NCBI RefSeq assembly: GCF_900156825.1
Contig: NZ_FTOV01000003.1
Span: 248,001 to 312,000 of the forward strand
Direction: 5' to 3'
Source: Chryseobacterium gambrini
Lineage (GTDB): Bacteria > Bacteroidota > Bacteroidia > Flavobacteriales > Weeksellaceae
Length of the DNA stretch: 64,000 nucleotides
Positions 18,134 to 25,541 of the stretch are shown piece after piece. Every line of letters begins with the position of its first letter. The first letter of the stretch is position 1. The notes below the pieces were generated by a model. The model did not search any database. It saw only the letters and a program-made list of their open reading frames with translations, and had not been told where the DNA came from. The position numbers and the translations under genes were made by a program.

Positions 18134-18307
18134 TTAATTGATATATATTTTCTTAAAGGTCATCATTTTTAAAAATCCGTCGCAAGAGGTTTCGATGTCA
18201 TTAAGATAATTATCGTAATCTGTTTCAGCATTTTCAATGTCGCTCCATTCAATGGTGTAACGGTTTCTATCGAAGATAATGTCAGAATAATGATGTTGTG
18301 TTTTCAT
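18134..18307 (-). CDS. Small acidic hypothetical protein (57 residues)
   Basis: The start was placed at the Met of MKTQHHYSD because it follows the A-rich stretch typical for this genome; a longer in-frame start at 18370 would add 21 unconvincing residues. The protein is rich in Asp, Glu, Tyr and Asn, with no recognised domain. It is the first gene after promoter site (b) at 18414-18448, with a leader of roughly 100 nt. Confidence 0.5.
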   Translation of the reverse strand: MKTQHHYSDIIFDRNRYTIEWSDIENAETDYDNYLNDIETSCDGFLKMMTFKKIYIN

Positions 18308-18413
18308 TTTGTTTTTTTTGTATTTGGCGTTAAAAATTGAATATGTTTTTATCGTAAATGTTGAGTTCAAAATTTGTTTTAATTGTTTTTATGCTCTGTT
18401 TTATTTTATATTT

Positions 18414-18448
18414 CAAATGTAGAAGTGGCAAACGTCAAAACTTGACGT
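18414..18448 (-). promoter_or_regulatory. Promoter with perfect 17-bp palindrome
   Basis: The plus strand at 18432-18448 reads ACGTCAAAACTTGACGT, a perfect 7-3-7 palindrome. On the minus strand TTTTG, 14 nt, then TACATTTG (18414-18421). This is the cleanest of the five sites, site (b), and should drive the 57-residue gene and possibly the LRR and fibre genes beyond. Confidence 0.75.
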
Positions 18449-18472
18449 ATTATTTATTATTTTCAAAAAAAA

Positions 18473-18691
18473 TTAAAATTTTTCTACAATATATTTTCTG
18501 ATGAAGATGAAAAATAGAATGGTAGAGACAAAAGCAGCGATTACCGAACATATTACATTTTCAATCGGCATATATGGATGTCCGTCTTCTGTAACCGGAG
18601 GATTGAACCAATCGAATAAAAAGTAAAAAATAAAACAGCCGGCAATGAAAGATAGAATGTTGAGTATAAGAAATGTAAATATTGTCTTCAT
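18473..18691 (-). CDS. Small two-helix membrane protein
   Basis: This 72-residue protein has two strong transmembrane segments (about 5-27 and 48-65), joined by a loop containing FNPPVTEDGHPYMPIE and ending in a basic tail (IRKYIVEKF). No family was recognised. It lies 72 nt after the patatin gene on the same strand with no visible promoter of its own, so it is probably co-transcribed. Small two-helix proteins next to lipases and endolysins can be holin-like, but nothing here proves that. Confidence 0.5.
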   Translation of the reverse strand: MKTIFTFLILNILSFIAGCFIFYFLFDWFNPPVTEDGHPYMPIENVICSVIAAFVSTILFFIFIRKYIVEKF

Positions 18692-18763
18692 GATTGATAA
18701 TGATTAGTTATTATTTAAATATAATTAAAAAAGCTTATATTGATTTATTATAAGGTTTAAAGC

Positions 18764-19801
18764 TTATATTTTATTTTTAATTAGTTTTTGTACTATCTGG
18801 TTTAAGATTTCTCTGTTTTCGTCGATATAACATAATCCCGCCTGTATAAGATTTTCAATATTCGATCTTTTTACATTATCCATTGCAGGAGAAGCATTTT
18901 TTAATGAAGGATTAAGCCGGTAATAATTTTTCTGATTTCTCAGTCCTAAAGTCTGAAACATCTGAGAAAGCTGATAATCTACTGTTTCGGCATTGGCAGA
19001 CATCAAAATATCGATTATTGGGTTCACCCAGCCGATTTTTCCGGATTTTTCCAGTTTTTTGAAAGAATAAGATCTTGCCTCGATGCCTGTTCCGATGGAA
19101 ACAACAATCATATCATTTACGCTCGGATGATTGGCTTTCTGATGATTTTTCAAAACTTCTGCAAAAGGAATTTTTCTTGCTTCTGCGTACGCGCACAAAG
19201 CCGGGTTATTCGCAAACATTCCGCCGTCGATTAAGCTGAAAATCTGTCCGTACATGGATTTTATCTGAACCGGACTAAAATATGTAGGTGCTGCCGAAGT
19301 GGCTCTGCACACATCTTTTACATAAAAATTATCAGTACTCAGATTGGCTTTCCAGGAATTGAAAAGCTTTGCTCTTCTGTTTTCTATATCGTAACTGGTT
19401 ATTAAACAGGGTTTTATTAATTCTTTTAATTCTAAATTTCCAAAAAAATCATTCAGATTTTTTTCCAGCGCTTCCTGAGAGATTTTTTCGTTCAAAAGTC
19501 CGAAAGGATTTACCAAACGTTCCCAAAAAGAAACCTGAAAGATATCGCCACCTTTTTCAGCATACAATTCTAATCCTTTCTGGATAGAATATTTTGCTTT
19601 TCGGTGTTCGTCGGGACAAAGAATAATAGAAGCAATCAGTCCGCCGGTGCTGCTTCCCGCAACAAAGTCGAAATAATCACCAAGTCTGGCGCCTGGCTTA
19701 TCATAAAACTGAAGCTGCTCTTCGATGTAACGCAGAATAATACAGGTGATAATTCCCCTGATTCCGCCTCCGTCCAAAGAAAGAATGGTTGTCTTTTTCA
19801 T
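18764..19801 (-). CDS. Patatin-like phospholipase
   Basis: This 345-residue, cytosolic-type patatin-fold lipid acyl hydrolase has the oxyanion loop DGGGIRG (residues 9-15), the nucleophile elbow GSSTGG near 49-54, and the catalytic Asp in DGGMFANNP near 188. It hydrolyses phospholipid acyl chains. The start was set at MKKTTILSLDGGG; an upstream Met would add ten unsupported residues. Size and motifs resemble the CapV effector of CBASS, but there is no nucleotide cyclase nearby. The promoter carries site (c) of the WYL-type regulon. It neighbours an M15 peptidase upstream and a small membrane protein downstream. Confidence 0.85.
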   Translation of the reverse strand: MKKTTILSLDGGGIRGIITCIILRYIEEQLQFYDKPGARLGDYFDFVAGSSTGGLIASIILCPDEHRKAKYSIQKGLELYAEKGGDIFQVSFWERLVNPFGLLNEKISQEALEKNLNDFFGNLELKELIKPCLITSYDIENRRAKLFNSWKANLSTDNFYVKDVCRATSAAPTYFSPVQIKSMYGQIFSLIDGGMFANNPALCAYAEARKIPFAEVLKNHQKANHPSVNDMIVVSIGTGIEARSYSFKKLEKSGKIGWVNPIIDILMSANAETVDYQLSQMFQTLGLRNQKNYYRLNPSLKNASPAMDNVKRSNIENLIQAGLCYIDENREILNQIVQKLIKNKI

Positions 19802-19850
19802 ATGATTTTCACTTTTTTTTAAAAGAAACATCTAACAACTTTAGACAAGT

Positions 19851-19887
19851 AAAACCAATAGATTTCCGGGAAATGACTATTGGTTTT
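19851..19887 (-). promoter_or_regulatory. Hairpin in the 5' leader of the patatin gene
   Basis: AAAACCAATAG pairs with CTATTGGTTTT around a smaller TTCC/GGAA pairing. It lies between the predicted start of transcription (just after 19928) and the ATG at 19801, and on the minus strand it is followed by TTTTA. It could attenuate transcription or control translation. Confidence 0.45.
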
Positions 19888-19927
19888 AGCTTGATATAAT
19901 AATTGCTTTGATGTTATCTTACTGAAG

Positions 19928-19962
19928 CAAAGATAGATGGGGACAGCGACAAAACTCGACGT
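19928..19962 (-). promoter_or_regulatory. Promoter and palindromic site of the patatin gene
   Basis: The plus strand at 19946-19962 reads GCGACAAAACTCGACGT. On the minus strand TTTTG, 14 nt, then TATCTTTG (19928-19935). Site (c) of five. Confidence 0.72.
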
Positions 19963-19992
19963 ATTAAAAAATAATTTTCAAATAAAAGAGAA

Positions 19993-20493
19993 TTAAAATA
20001 CAGGATAATTTTCTTTGTCTCTGGGCATTTTATAGAGCGTTCTCCAGCTTGTTTTTACCAATCCTTTTTTTGTTACAATATTTTTCTTTTCAAAATGCGG
20101 AAGATCTTTAAAGGTTTTCCAGTTTCCGCCCCAGTCCCAGCCGTATTTTGCGAAAATCTTTACACATTCGTACCAATCGGCAACCTTGTCGTTATCCCAA
20201 TCTTTTACAGTGTCCCAGCTTGCTGTTTTTCCATCGATCATTAAACAGATGTCGACTGCCAATCCGTAATTATGGATGCTTTGTCCCGCTTTTGCATTAG
20301 TTACTTTTTTCCCTGAAGTAATTCTTCCGATTGCGTAAAGTTTTTCCTGCTCTTCAAAACTTCTTAAGCCTTGTGTAATTCTGATTTTTGCTTTTCCCGT
20401 TAATGCTTCGTTGCATTCTTTCACAATCTGTTTCACTTCTTCCCTTACATAGGGATGAAGTTTTTCAATTCTCTGTAAACTTACTTTATCCAT
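19993..20493 (-). CDS. M15-family peptidase, endolysin-like (VanY/L-Ala-D-Glu type)
   Basis: This 166-residue zinc peptidase has the ligand pattern SIHNYGLAVDI (His and Asp, near 92-101) and the last His in DLPHFE near 132. The helper motif TQGLRSFEEQEKLYAIGR is that of the D-Ala-D-Ala carboxypeptidase / phage L-alanoyl-D-glutamate endolysin subgroup. It has no signal peptide, as expected for a phage-type lysin needing a holin or another exit route. Its promoter has site (d). It lies between the patatin gene and the divergent tail-type operon. Confidence 0.85.
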   Translation of the reverse strand: MDKVSLQRIEKLHPYVREEVKQIVKECNEALTGKAKIRITQGLRSFEEQEKLYAIGRITSGKKVTNAKAGQSIHNYGLAVDICLMIDGKTASWDTVKDWDNDKVADWYECVKIFAKYGWDWGGNWKTFKDLPHFEKKNIVTKKGLVKTSWRTLYKMPRDKENYPVF

Positions 20494-20520
20494 TATTTAA
20501 AATTTTATGATTTTGAAATA

Positions 20521-20555
20521 CAAATCTATACCTCGGAAACGCCAAAAGGTGACGT
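20521..20555 (-). promoter_or_regulatory. Promoter and palindromic site of the M15 gene
   Basis: The plus strand at 20539-20555 reads ACGCCAAAAGGTGACGT. On the minus strand TTTTG, 14 nt, then TAGATTTG (20521-20528), about 28 nt before the ATG. Site (d) of five. Confidence 0.7.
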
Positions 20556-20691
20556 ATTTTTTATGAATTTTTAAGTTGTCGATAATGATCAATTCAAGTA
20601 AGATCATATTCAGTTGCTTTTCAAAATATTAAATCTTTTTGTCTGAAATTTTAAACTTTTAGTTTTCCTGTACTGAAAAATAATTTTTAAT

Positions 20692-20726
20692 ACGTCGAGT
20701 TTTGGCGTTTCGCATTTCAATCTTTG
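20692..20726 (+). promoter_or_regulatory. Promoter and palindromic site of the plus-strand operon
   Basis: The plus strand at 20692-20708 reads ACGTCGAGTTTTGGCGT (reverse complement ACGCCAAAACTCGACGT), then 14 nt after TTTTG the box AATCTTTG (20719-20726). Site (e) of five, in the opposite orientation to the others, driving the genes at 20839 and 21171. The rest of the 345-nt gap 20494-20838 holds no gene. Confidence 0.7.
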
Positions 20727-20838
20727 CGACATAAAACAGCTTAGTTATTAAGGATAAATTTAATAGGAAAGAAACTTAAAAACTCTGATTTGTTTCCTTA
20801 AAACAACGATAAAATATCAATGAACAAAATCAAAAAAT

Positions 20839-21141
20839 ATGGAAAATAGTAACAGCTACGAAAATTCAGCACTTGCTTTAGACAGTATTTACAATGTCTT
20901 AAGCTGGTACGACAGGGTATCTCTTCATTCTTATATGCATGGAGGAAGTTTAGTAACGAAAAAGGCAACACAACTTTTAAAGTTTGTAAAAACACACGAA
21001 TGGTATCCTCCTAAAATGAGATATACTCAAAATAATGTATTGGAGTATTATGAACCAAAACAGGAAAGCTGGTTAAAAATTGCACAATACATGAAAAATC
21101 ACCCTAAACTGACGGTTCAGATTCAGGAATATCTTAATTAA
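20839..21141 (+). CDS. Hypothetical protein (100 residues)
   Basis: This is a soluble, Tyr- and Lys-rich protein with no recognised domain. Sequence such as NVLSWYDRVSLHSYMHGG near residues 20-37 suggests helices. It is the first gene after promoter site (e), with a leader of about 110 nt, and lies 29 nt upstream of the tail-type protein gene, so the two form an operon. Function unknown; a small chaperone or regulator for its neighbour is one possibility. Confidence 0.6.
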   Translation: MENSNSYENSALALDSIYNVLSWYDRVSLHSYMHGGSLVTKKATQLLKFVKTHEWYPPKMRYTQNNVLEYYEPKQESWLKIAQYMKNHPKLTVQIQEYLN

Positions 21142-21170
21142 AAATAGACACAAAAAACAAATTATTTATT

Positions 21171-22769
21171 ATGAGTACAGACAAAAAAGAATTAAAAAGT
21201 TGGTTTTCAGAAGGTTTAAAACCTACTCAGGAGCAGTTTTGGGAATGGATAGACAGCTATTATCACAAAAATGAGTCTTTATCTATACATACTGTTAATG
21301 GATTAGAGAATGCTTTATTAATTAAAGCAAATAAAGATGCTTCAGACTTCTCTCCGGAAGATATTGAATCTTGGAAAAGAATTCTTGGAGTAAATGACAT
21401 TCCTGAAAATATTGCCACTAATGACATTAAATTAGGGAATGGAGAATTAATTTCAGGAACTTCTTACACTAAGGAGCAAAGTGATGCTAAATATTACAAG
21501 AAAGTAGATATGGGATATTTTAATTCTAATTATGTGCTTCTTGCAGATGGTACACCCAAAGCAGCTGGAGATTTGGGGAAAAATATTGCGAACTCTTCCC
21601 TAACTTCTGTAGCCGGAGCCGGTTTAACGTTGGGAGCAGACTGGACAGTAAATACTTCAGGACTAAAATATTCAATCACAGGATTAAATGATGTTACCAA
21701 TGATGCGACATTCACTACATTTTTATCTCAAAACGCAGCAGGAACAATTGGACGGTCAAATGGAGTAAAACCTTTTCTGAATATTCCGACAATAATGTCT
21801 GAATCTGAGAAAACAGCATGGAAGACATCTATGAATGGAGGATGGACGACTAATGCGATGAATGTGGGGCTGATTTATCCTTCAGTCGTTCCAAAAGCAA
21901 CTAATTCTAATAATTTGACATTCATTACTTTAATTGGCTCTAATCTTAATTTAAATCCAAGCAATTTCAGTATCAAAATTATCAATTCATCAGGAGTTGT
22001 AACAGAAACTATTAATAACTCCAGAGTTACTTTAGTGAATGCAAATATGATCAGTTTTTCATTTAATACCCAGACTTATGAATTAGGAGATTATACTATA
22101 AGATTATGGAATGGAGTTGCAGATTATAACACATCTGTAAAATTGACAGTGTTTGATAATAGCTCGGCAAATGAAGTTGATATCAGCCGAAATGTATGGT
22201 CTAGAGTTACAATAGGAAATCTTCCGTTTGATAATGAACTGGTAAAAACTCCAAATGAACTGAATATAGGATATGATGCCGATTTATTTAATGCTGCAGG
22301 ACAAAATGACAATGTTGTTCTCTTAGCGTATTACATGCAGTCTTTTCTTTCTGCAACCGATGATTTTGTAATTGAAGGAGTTATTACAAAAGTAGGAACA
22401 AACTACAATCCTTTTGGTGGTGCAATAGGATTCGGAATTACAACATCTCCTAACGACACACTTACATCTGAAAAAAATTCAGGTGCTGTTACTGTAGGTA
22501 ATAATTCTGCTCATTATGCTTATTTTACAACAGGAGGATATGGCGGAGTAAATGTGGGAATCAATGATAATATGAAGTTTATTATCTCTAAAAAAGGAAA
22601 TTTTGCAACCACATCTATCTATAAAGACGATGGTAGTTTCAGTGTTGCTACAAATATTATTGATAATAACCAGCCTACACCTGTAAGATTTAAAATTTTT
22701 GCCACCTCATTTCAATATACGACAAATGCCACTTTAGGTGTTAAAATATCAAGCATAAGAAAATTATAG
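21171..22769 (+). CDS. Tail-fibre-like protein with shared N-terminal module
   Basis: This 532-residue protein has an N-terminus (KKELKSWFSEGLKPTQEQF, then WEWIDSYYHKNES) homologous to the modules at the start of the two minus-strand proteins at 17088 and 17331. The following region has short beta segments typical of trimeric fibres (GNGELISGTSYTKEQSDAKY). The C-terminal half (about 225-532) holds an Ig/IPT-like segment (PKATNSNNLTFITLIGSNL) and a lectin-like beta-sandwich. There is no signal peptide. It is probably a particle or surface structural protein that binds a target. It is co-transcribed with the 100-residue gene and has a terminator after it. Confidence 0.6.
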   Translation: MSTDKKELKSWFSEGLKPTQEQFWEWIDSYYHKNESLSIHTVNGLENALLIKANKDASDFSPEDIESWKRILGVNDIPENIATNDIKLGNGELISGTSYTKEQSDAKYYKKVDMGYFNSNYVLLADGTPKAAGDLGKNIANSSLTSVAGAGLTLGADWTVNTSGLKYSITGLNDVTNDATFTTFLSQNAAGTIGRSNGVKPFLNIPTIMSESEKTAWKTSMNGGWTTNAMNVGLIYPSVVPKATNSNNLTFITLIGSNLNLNPSNFSIKIINSSGVVTETINNSRVTLVNANMISFSFNTQTYELGDYTIRLWNGVADYNTSVKLTVFDNSSANEVDISRNVWSRVTIGNLPFDNELVKTPNELNIGYDADLFNAAGQNDNVVLLAYYMQSFLSATDDFVIEGVITKVGTNYNPFGGAIGFGITTSPNDTLTSEKNSGAVTVGNNSAHYAYFTTGGYGGVNVGINDNMKFIISKKGNFATTSIYKDDGSFSVATNIIDNNQPTPVRFKIFATSFQYTTNATLGVKISSIRKL

Positions 22770-22790
22770 AATAATAACTTACGTATTTTT

Positions 22791-22812
22791 TAAGCCCTGT
22801 TATGGGGCTTTA
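22791..22812 (+). terminator. Probable terminator of the 20839-22769 operon
   Basis: AAGCCC-tgttat-GGGGCTT followed by TATT lies about 22 nt after the stop codon. It has only a short T-rich tail. Confidence 0.55.
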
Positions 22813-23140
22813 TTATTACCTGACCACTAATCCTAAAATCAAATTATTCAAATTAAATATTGCTTCATTAGAAAACAATTTGTCAATGAGTTTTTTTTAT
22901 GAATTTTATTTAACCGATCTCAATATGGACGCTTTTATTTGTGGAAAATAATTGGAATCTATACTGTAAAGTTTTGAAAAATATAAATTAGATGGTCAGT
23001 TATTTAAATATTTTAATTCATTCTATAAATTATAAAATTTTGTAAATAATATATTTGTTTCTTATTTTTTTACAACTATTCTTGTATATTTGCTTTTTAA
23101 TTAGGGAATTACTGATTAAAATACGAAAAAAAAACACTAA
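22813..23140 (+). promoter_or_regulatory. Upstream region of the secreted fibre-like operon
   Basis: This is 328 nt of AT-rich DNA without a gene. TATATTTG at 23085-23092 matches the -7 consensus and lies 48 nt before the ATG at 23141, with a T-rich stretch near -33. The 17-bp palindrome of the WYL-type regulon is absent, so this operon appears to be controlled separately. Confidence 0.45.
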
Positions 23141-24388
23141 ATGAAAAAGAATTATTTAATAATCCAGGCATTATTATTGTTATGTACCCATCTGCTCTAT
23201 TCTCAGGTAGGTATTAACACAACTTCTCCAAAAGCCACTTTAGAAATAGTAGGAAAAAATTTAGGAGGAGCGGTAGATTCTAAAGACGGGATAATAATTC
23301 CCAGAGTAAATCAGGTTTCCAATGCATCCGGTACTACACAAAGCCAATTGGTTTATCTTACTGCTAATGATGGTACTTTGGTTCCTGGATTCATATTCTG
23401 GGACGGTACAGTTTGGAAACAGCTAGGTGGTGCTTCCTTGACTTTATCAAATTTTTCAGCAACATCACCGCTGGCTTATAATAATTTAACGGGGGTGTTT
23501 TCAATTTCTCAGGCAGGATCTTCTGCCAATGGATATCTGTCATCTGCCGATTGGAATATCTTCAATAATAAGCAGAATGCCTTAACTTTTTCAACAGGAC
23601 TTACGAATACGGCTAATACGATTACACTAAATCCGGCTACAGCTTCTTCTATCGGAGGCGTAAAAATAGGCAGCGGATTAAATGTAGCGGCGGATGGTAC
23701 TATCAGTGTTCCTTCAAATGTGAGCAGTTTCAGTGCGGGAACTACGGGATTAACTCCTTCTGCTGCAACCTCAGGAGCTGTTACCTTGGCAGGAACCTTA
23801 AAACCATCCAATGGAGGTACCGGAAATACAACAGTACCTGCTGTCGGAACTGTTTTGCAGGGAGATGGTACCGTTTACCAGCCTCTTTTACCCGGAACGG
23901 CAGGACAGGTCTTAACATCAAACGGAACAGGAAATGCCTTAAGCTGGTCTACACCTTTTACTTCAAGTGTAGCGGAAATATACGATGCAGCAGGAACACA
24001 GACTTTTGCTACAGCAGCTGGATTTACAACGATGTTAATAACCACAGCCGGAGTTGTAGATAGCGGTTATACTGCGGGTTCAGGAACAATCACTATTACC
24101 AATGCAGGAAAGTACAGGGTAACTTATCGTATATCAGCATCTGTAACTACAAATTCTCAGGCTACAGGAGAATATAAACTACAGGTAAACGGAAGTGATG
24201 TTGCGGGAACTTCAGGCTTTACATTTCATAGAAATAATGCAGATCCAAGAGGTACCGTAACGGTAACTAAAATACTGAATCTTAATGCTAATGATGTTTT
24301 AAGAGTACAGGGGAAAGTATGGAATACGACCAATAGAACTCTTCAACTGGTCGCTAATGGATCATCTTTAATGGTAGAAAAACTGTAA
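23141..24388 (+). CDS. Secreted repetitive surface/fibre-like protein
   Basis: This 415-residue protein has a signal peptide (MKKNYLIIQALLLLCTHLLYS), followed by QVGINTTSPKATLEIVG, a start seen in many exported Bacteroidota fibre-like proteins. The central part is Gly/Thr/Ser/Asn-rich with phage-fibre-like phrases (GTVLQGDGTVYQPLLPG). The last 130 residues form a C1q/TNF-like jelly-roll candidate (AGKYRVTYRISASV...GEYKLQVNGSDV). It is the first of three close genes. No enzymatic role is evident; a surface appendage or adhesin is inferred. Confidence 0.65.
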   Translation: MKKNYLIIQALLLLCTHLLYSQVGINTTSPKATLEIVGKNLGGAVDSKDGIIIPRVNQVSNASGTTQSQLVYLTANDGTLVPGFIFWDGTVWKQLGGASLTLSNFSATSPLAYNNLTGVFSISQAGSSANGYLSSADWNIFNNKQNALTFSTGLTNTANTITLNPATASSIGGVKIGSGLNVAADGTISVPSNVSSFSAGTTGLTPSAATSGAVTLAGTLKPSNGGTGNTTVPAVGTVLQGDGTVYQPLLPGTAGQVLTSNGTGNALSWSTPFTSSVAEIYDAAGTQTFATAAGFTTMLITTAGVVDSGYTAGSGTITITNAGKYRVTYRISASVTTNSQATGEYKLQVNGSDVAGTSGFTFHRNNADPRGTVTVTKILNLNANDVLRVQGKVWNTTNRTLQLVANGSSLMVEKL

Positions 24389-24398
24389 TTCTTCAAAA

Positions 24399-25541
24399 AT
24401 GAAAATTTTAAATTTTGGGAAAATATTCCTTGTTATATTGAGTTTAACAGCTGTTAATTCTTTTGCACAGGAGACTATACCAACGGCAACAGGATTTGCA
24501 ATAGCAGCTGAAGGAAATTTATACAGAGCAACGGATGATGGGCAAATATATATAGGCTTACGAAATGGAACTTTAAAATTAGTGGGAGGCAATATAGTTG
24601 TAGACAATGTAACACTTTCCGGAACGGGTACTGCTGCAAATCCTATTAAATTAGCTCAAAACGGAGCGGCAAACCAGCAGGTTATGACTTGGGATTCTGC
24701 CATTAATAATTGGAAGCCTGCAACGCCTGCAGCAGCATCCAATTGGCTGATTACCGGAAATGCAAATACCACAGCAAGTAATTTTCTGGGAACGACTAAT
24801 GATGTAAAACTTCAATTAGCATCAAACAATACCCCTATGCTGGAAGTAGGGCGTAGACAGACTTTAGGATTGTATGATTCAAGCAGTACGGGGCTTTATC
24901 CTTATAACCAACCTGATGCATCAGTGATGTACGTTCGTGGAACTGGAGGCAACTCAGCACTACAGTTTGAAGCAGGAGGCGCAAGTTTTTACAAGCCTGT
25001 TTTTTATACAGACAGTAACGGAAACTTCAGACTGAGAGGTTCTTCTGCAGGAACAGATTTCTTTGAAATGGGAAGCAGCGGAGCATCCAATGCCGGAAGA
25101 TTCGATTTTATCATCGGGGATGATGGAGATGAACCTTTTGTTTTTAATAAATACAATGGCACTACAGCAACTACTGTTGAGTTAATGCGCTTATCCGGAA
25201 ATGGTCTTAATACCAATGTAAGGGTGGGAATAAATACCGGCGCTTTAGCCAATTCAACATTACAGAACAACGGATCGCTATCCACTTCAACCATTACAAC
25301 TACAGGAGCTTTAACACTTACTGAAAGTCACTTTACAATAATCATCGGGGGAAACCACGCCATCACCTTACCGGCTGCAAATACCTGTACAGGAAGGATG
25401 TATGTGATTAAAAATCCTACAACCAATACTCCGGCAATTTCTTCCTACAGAAACTTATCAGGAACTGCTGTAACTGCACTCACAGCAAACTCCATTTTAT
25501 GGCTTCAGAGTGATGGTACTAACTGGCAACGTATAAATTAA
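24399..25541 (+). CDS. Secreted fibre-like protein, tandem paralog A
   Basis: This 380-residue exported protein has a signal peptide ending near VNSFAQ. It is clearly paralogous along its length to the next gene: shared phrases include EGNLYRATDDGQIYIGLRNG, LGTTNDVKLQL, KPVFYTDSNGNFR and DDGDEPFVF, and both end in an ITLPAANTC...MYVIKNPTTNTP block. The C-terminal block resembles beta-rich tips of tail fibres. It starts 10 nt after the stop of the 23141 gene and overlaps the next gene by one base. Function unknown. Confidence 0.65.
   Translation: MKILNFGKIFLVILSLTAVNSFAQETIPTATGFAIAAEGNLYRATDDGQIYIGLRNGTLKLVGGNIVVDNVTLSGTGTAANPIKLAQNGAANQQVMTWDSAINNWKPATPAAASNWLITGNANTTASNFLGTTNDVKLQLASNNTPMLEVGRRQTLGLYDSSSTGLYPYNQPDASVMYVRGTGGNSALQFEAGGASFYKPVFYTDSNGNFRLRGSSAGTDFFEMGSSGASNAGRFDFIIGDDGDEPFVFNKYNGTTATTVELMRLSGNGLNTNVRVGINTGALANSTLQNNGSLSTSTITTTGALTLTESHFTIIIGGNHAITLPAANTCTGRMYVIKNPTTNTPAISSYRNLSGTAVTALTANSILWLQSDGTNWQRIN

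Noticed and set aside
18764..19801. Patatin gene as a CBASS effector (CapV)
   Set aside because: No CD-NTase-type nucleotide cyclase, E1/E2 or JAB gene is nearby; the shared promoter motif links it to the M15 and fibre genes instead.
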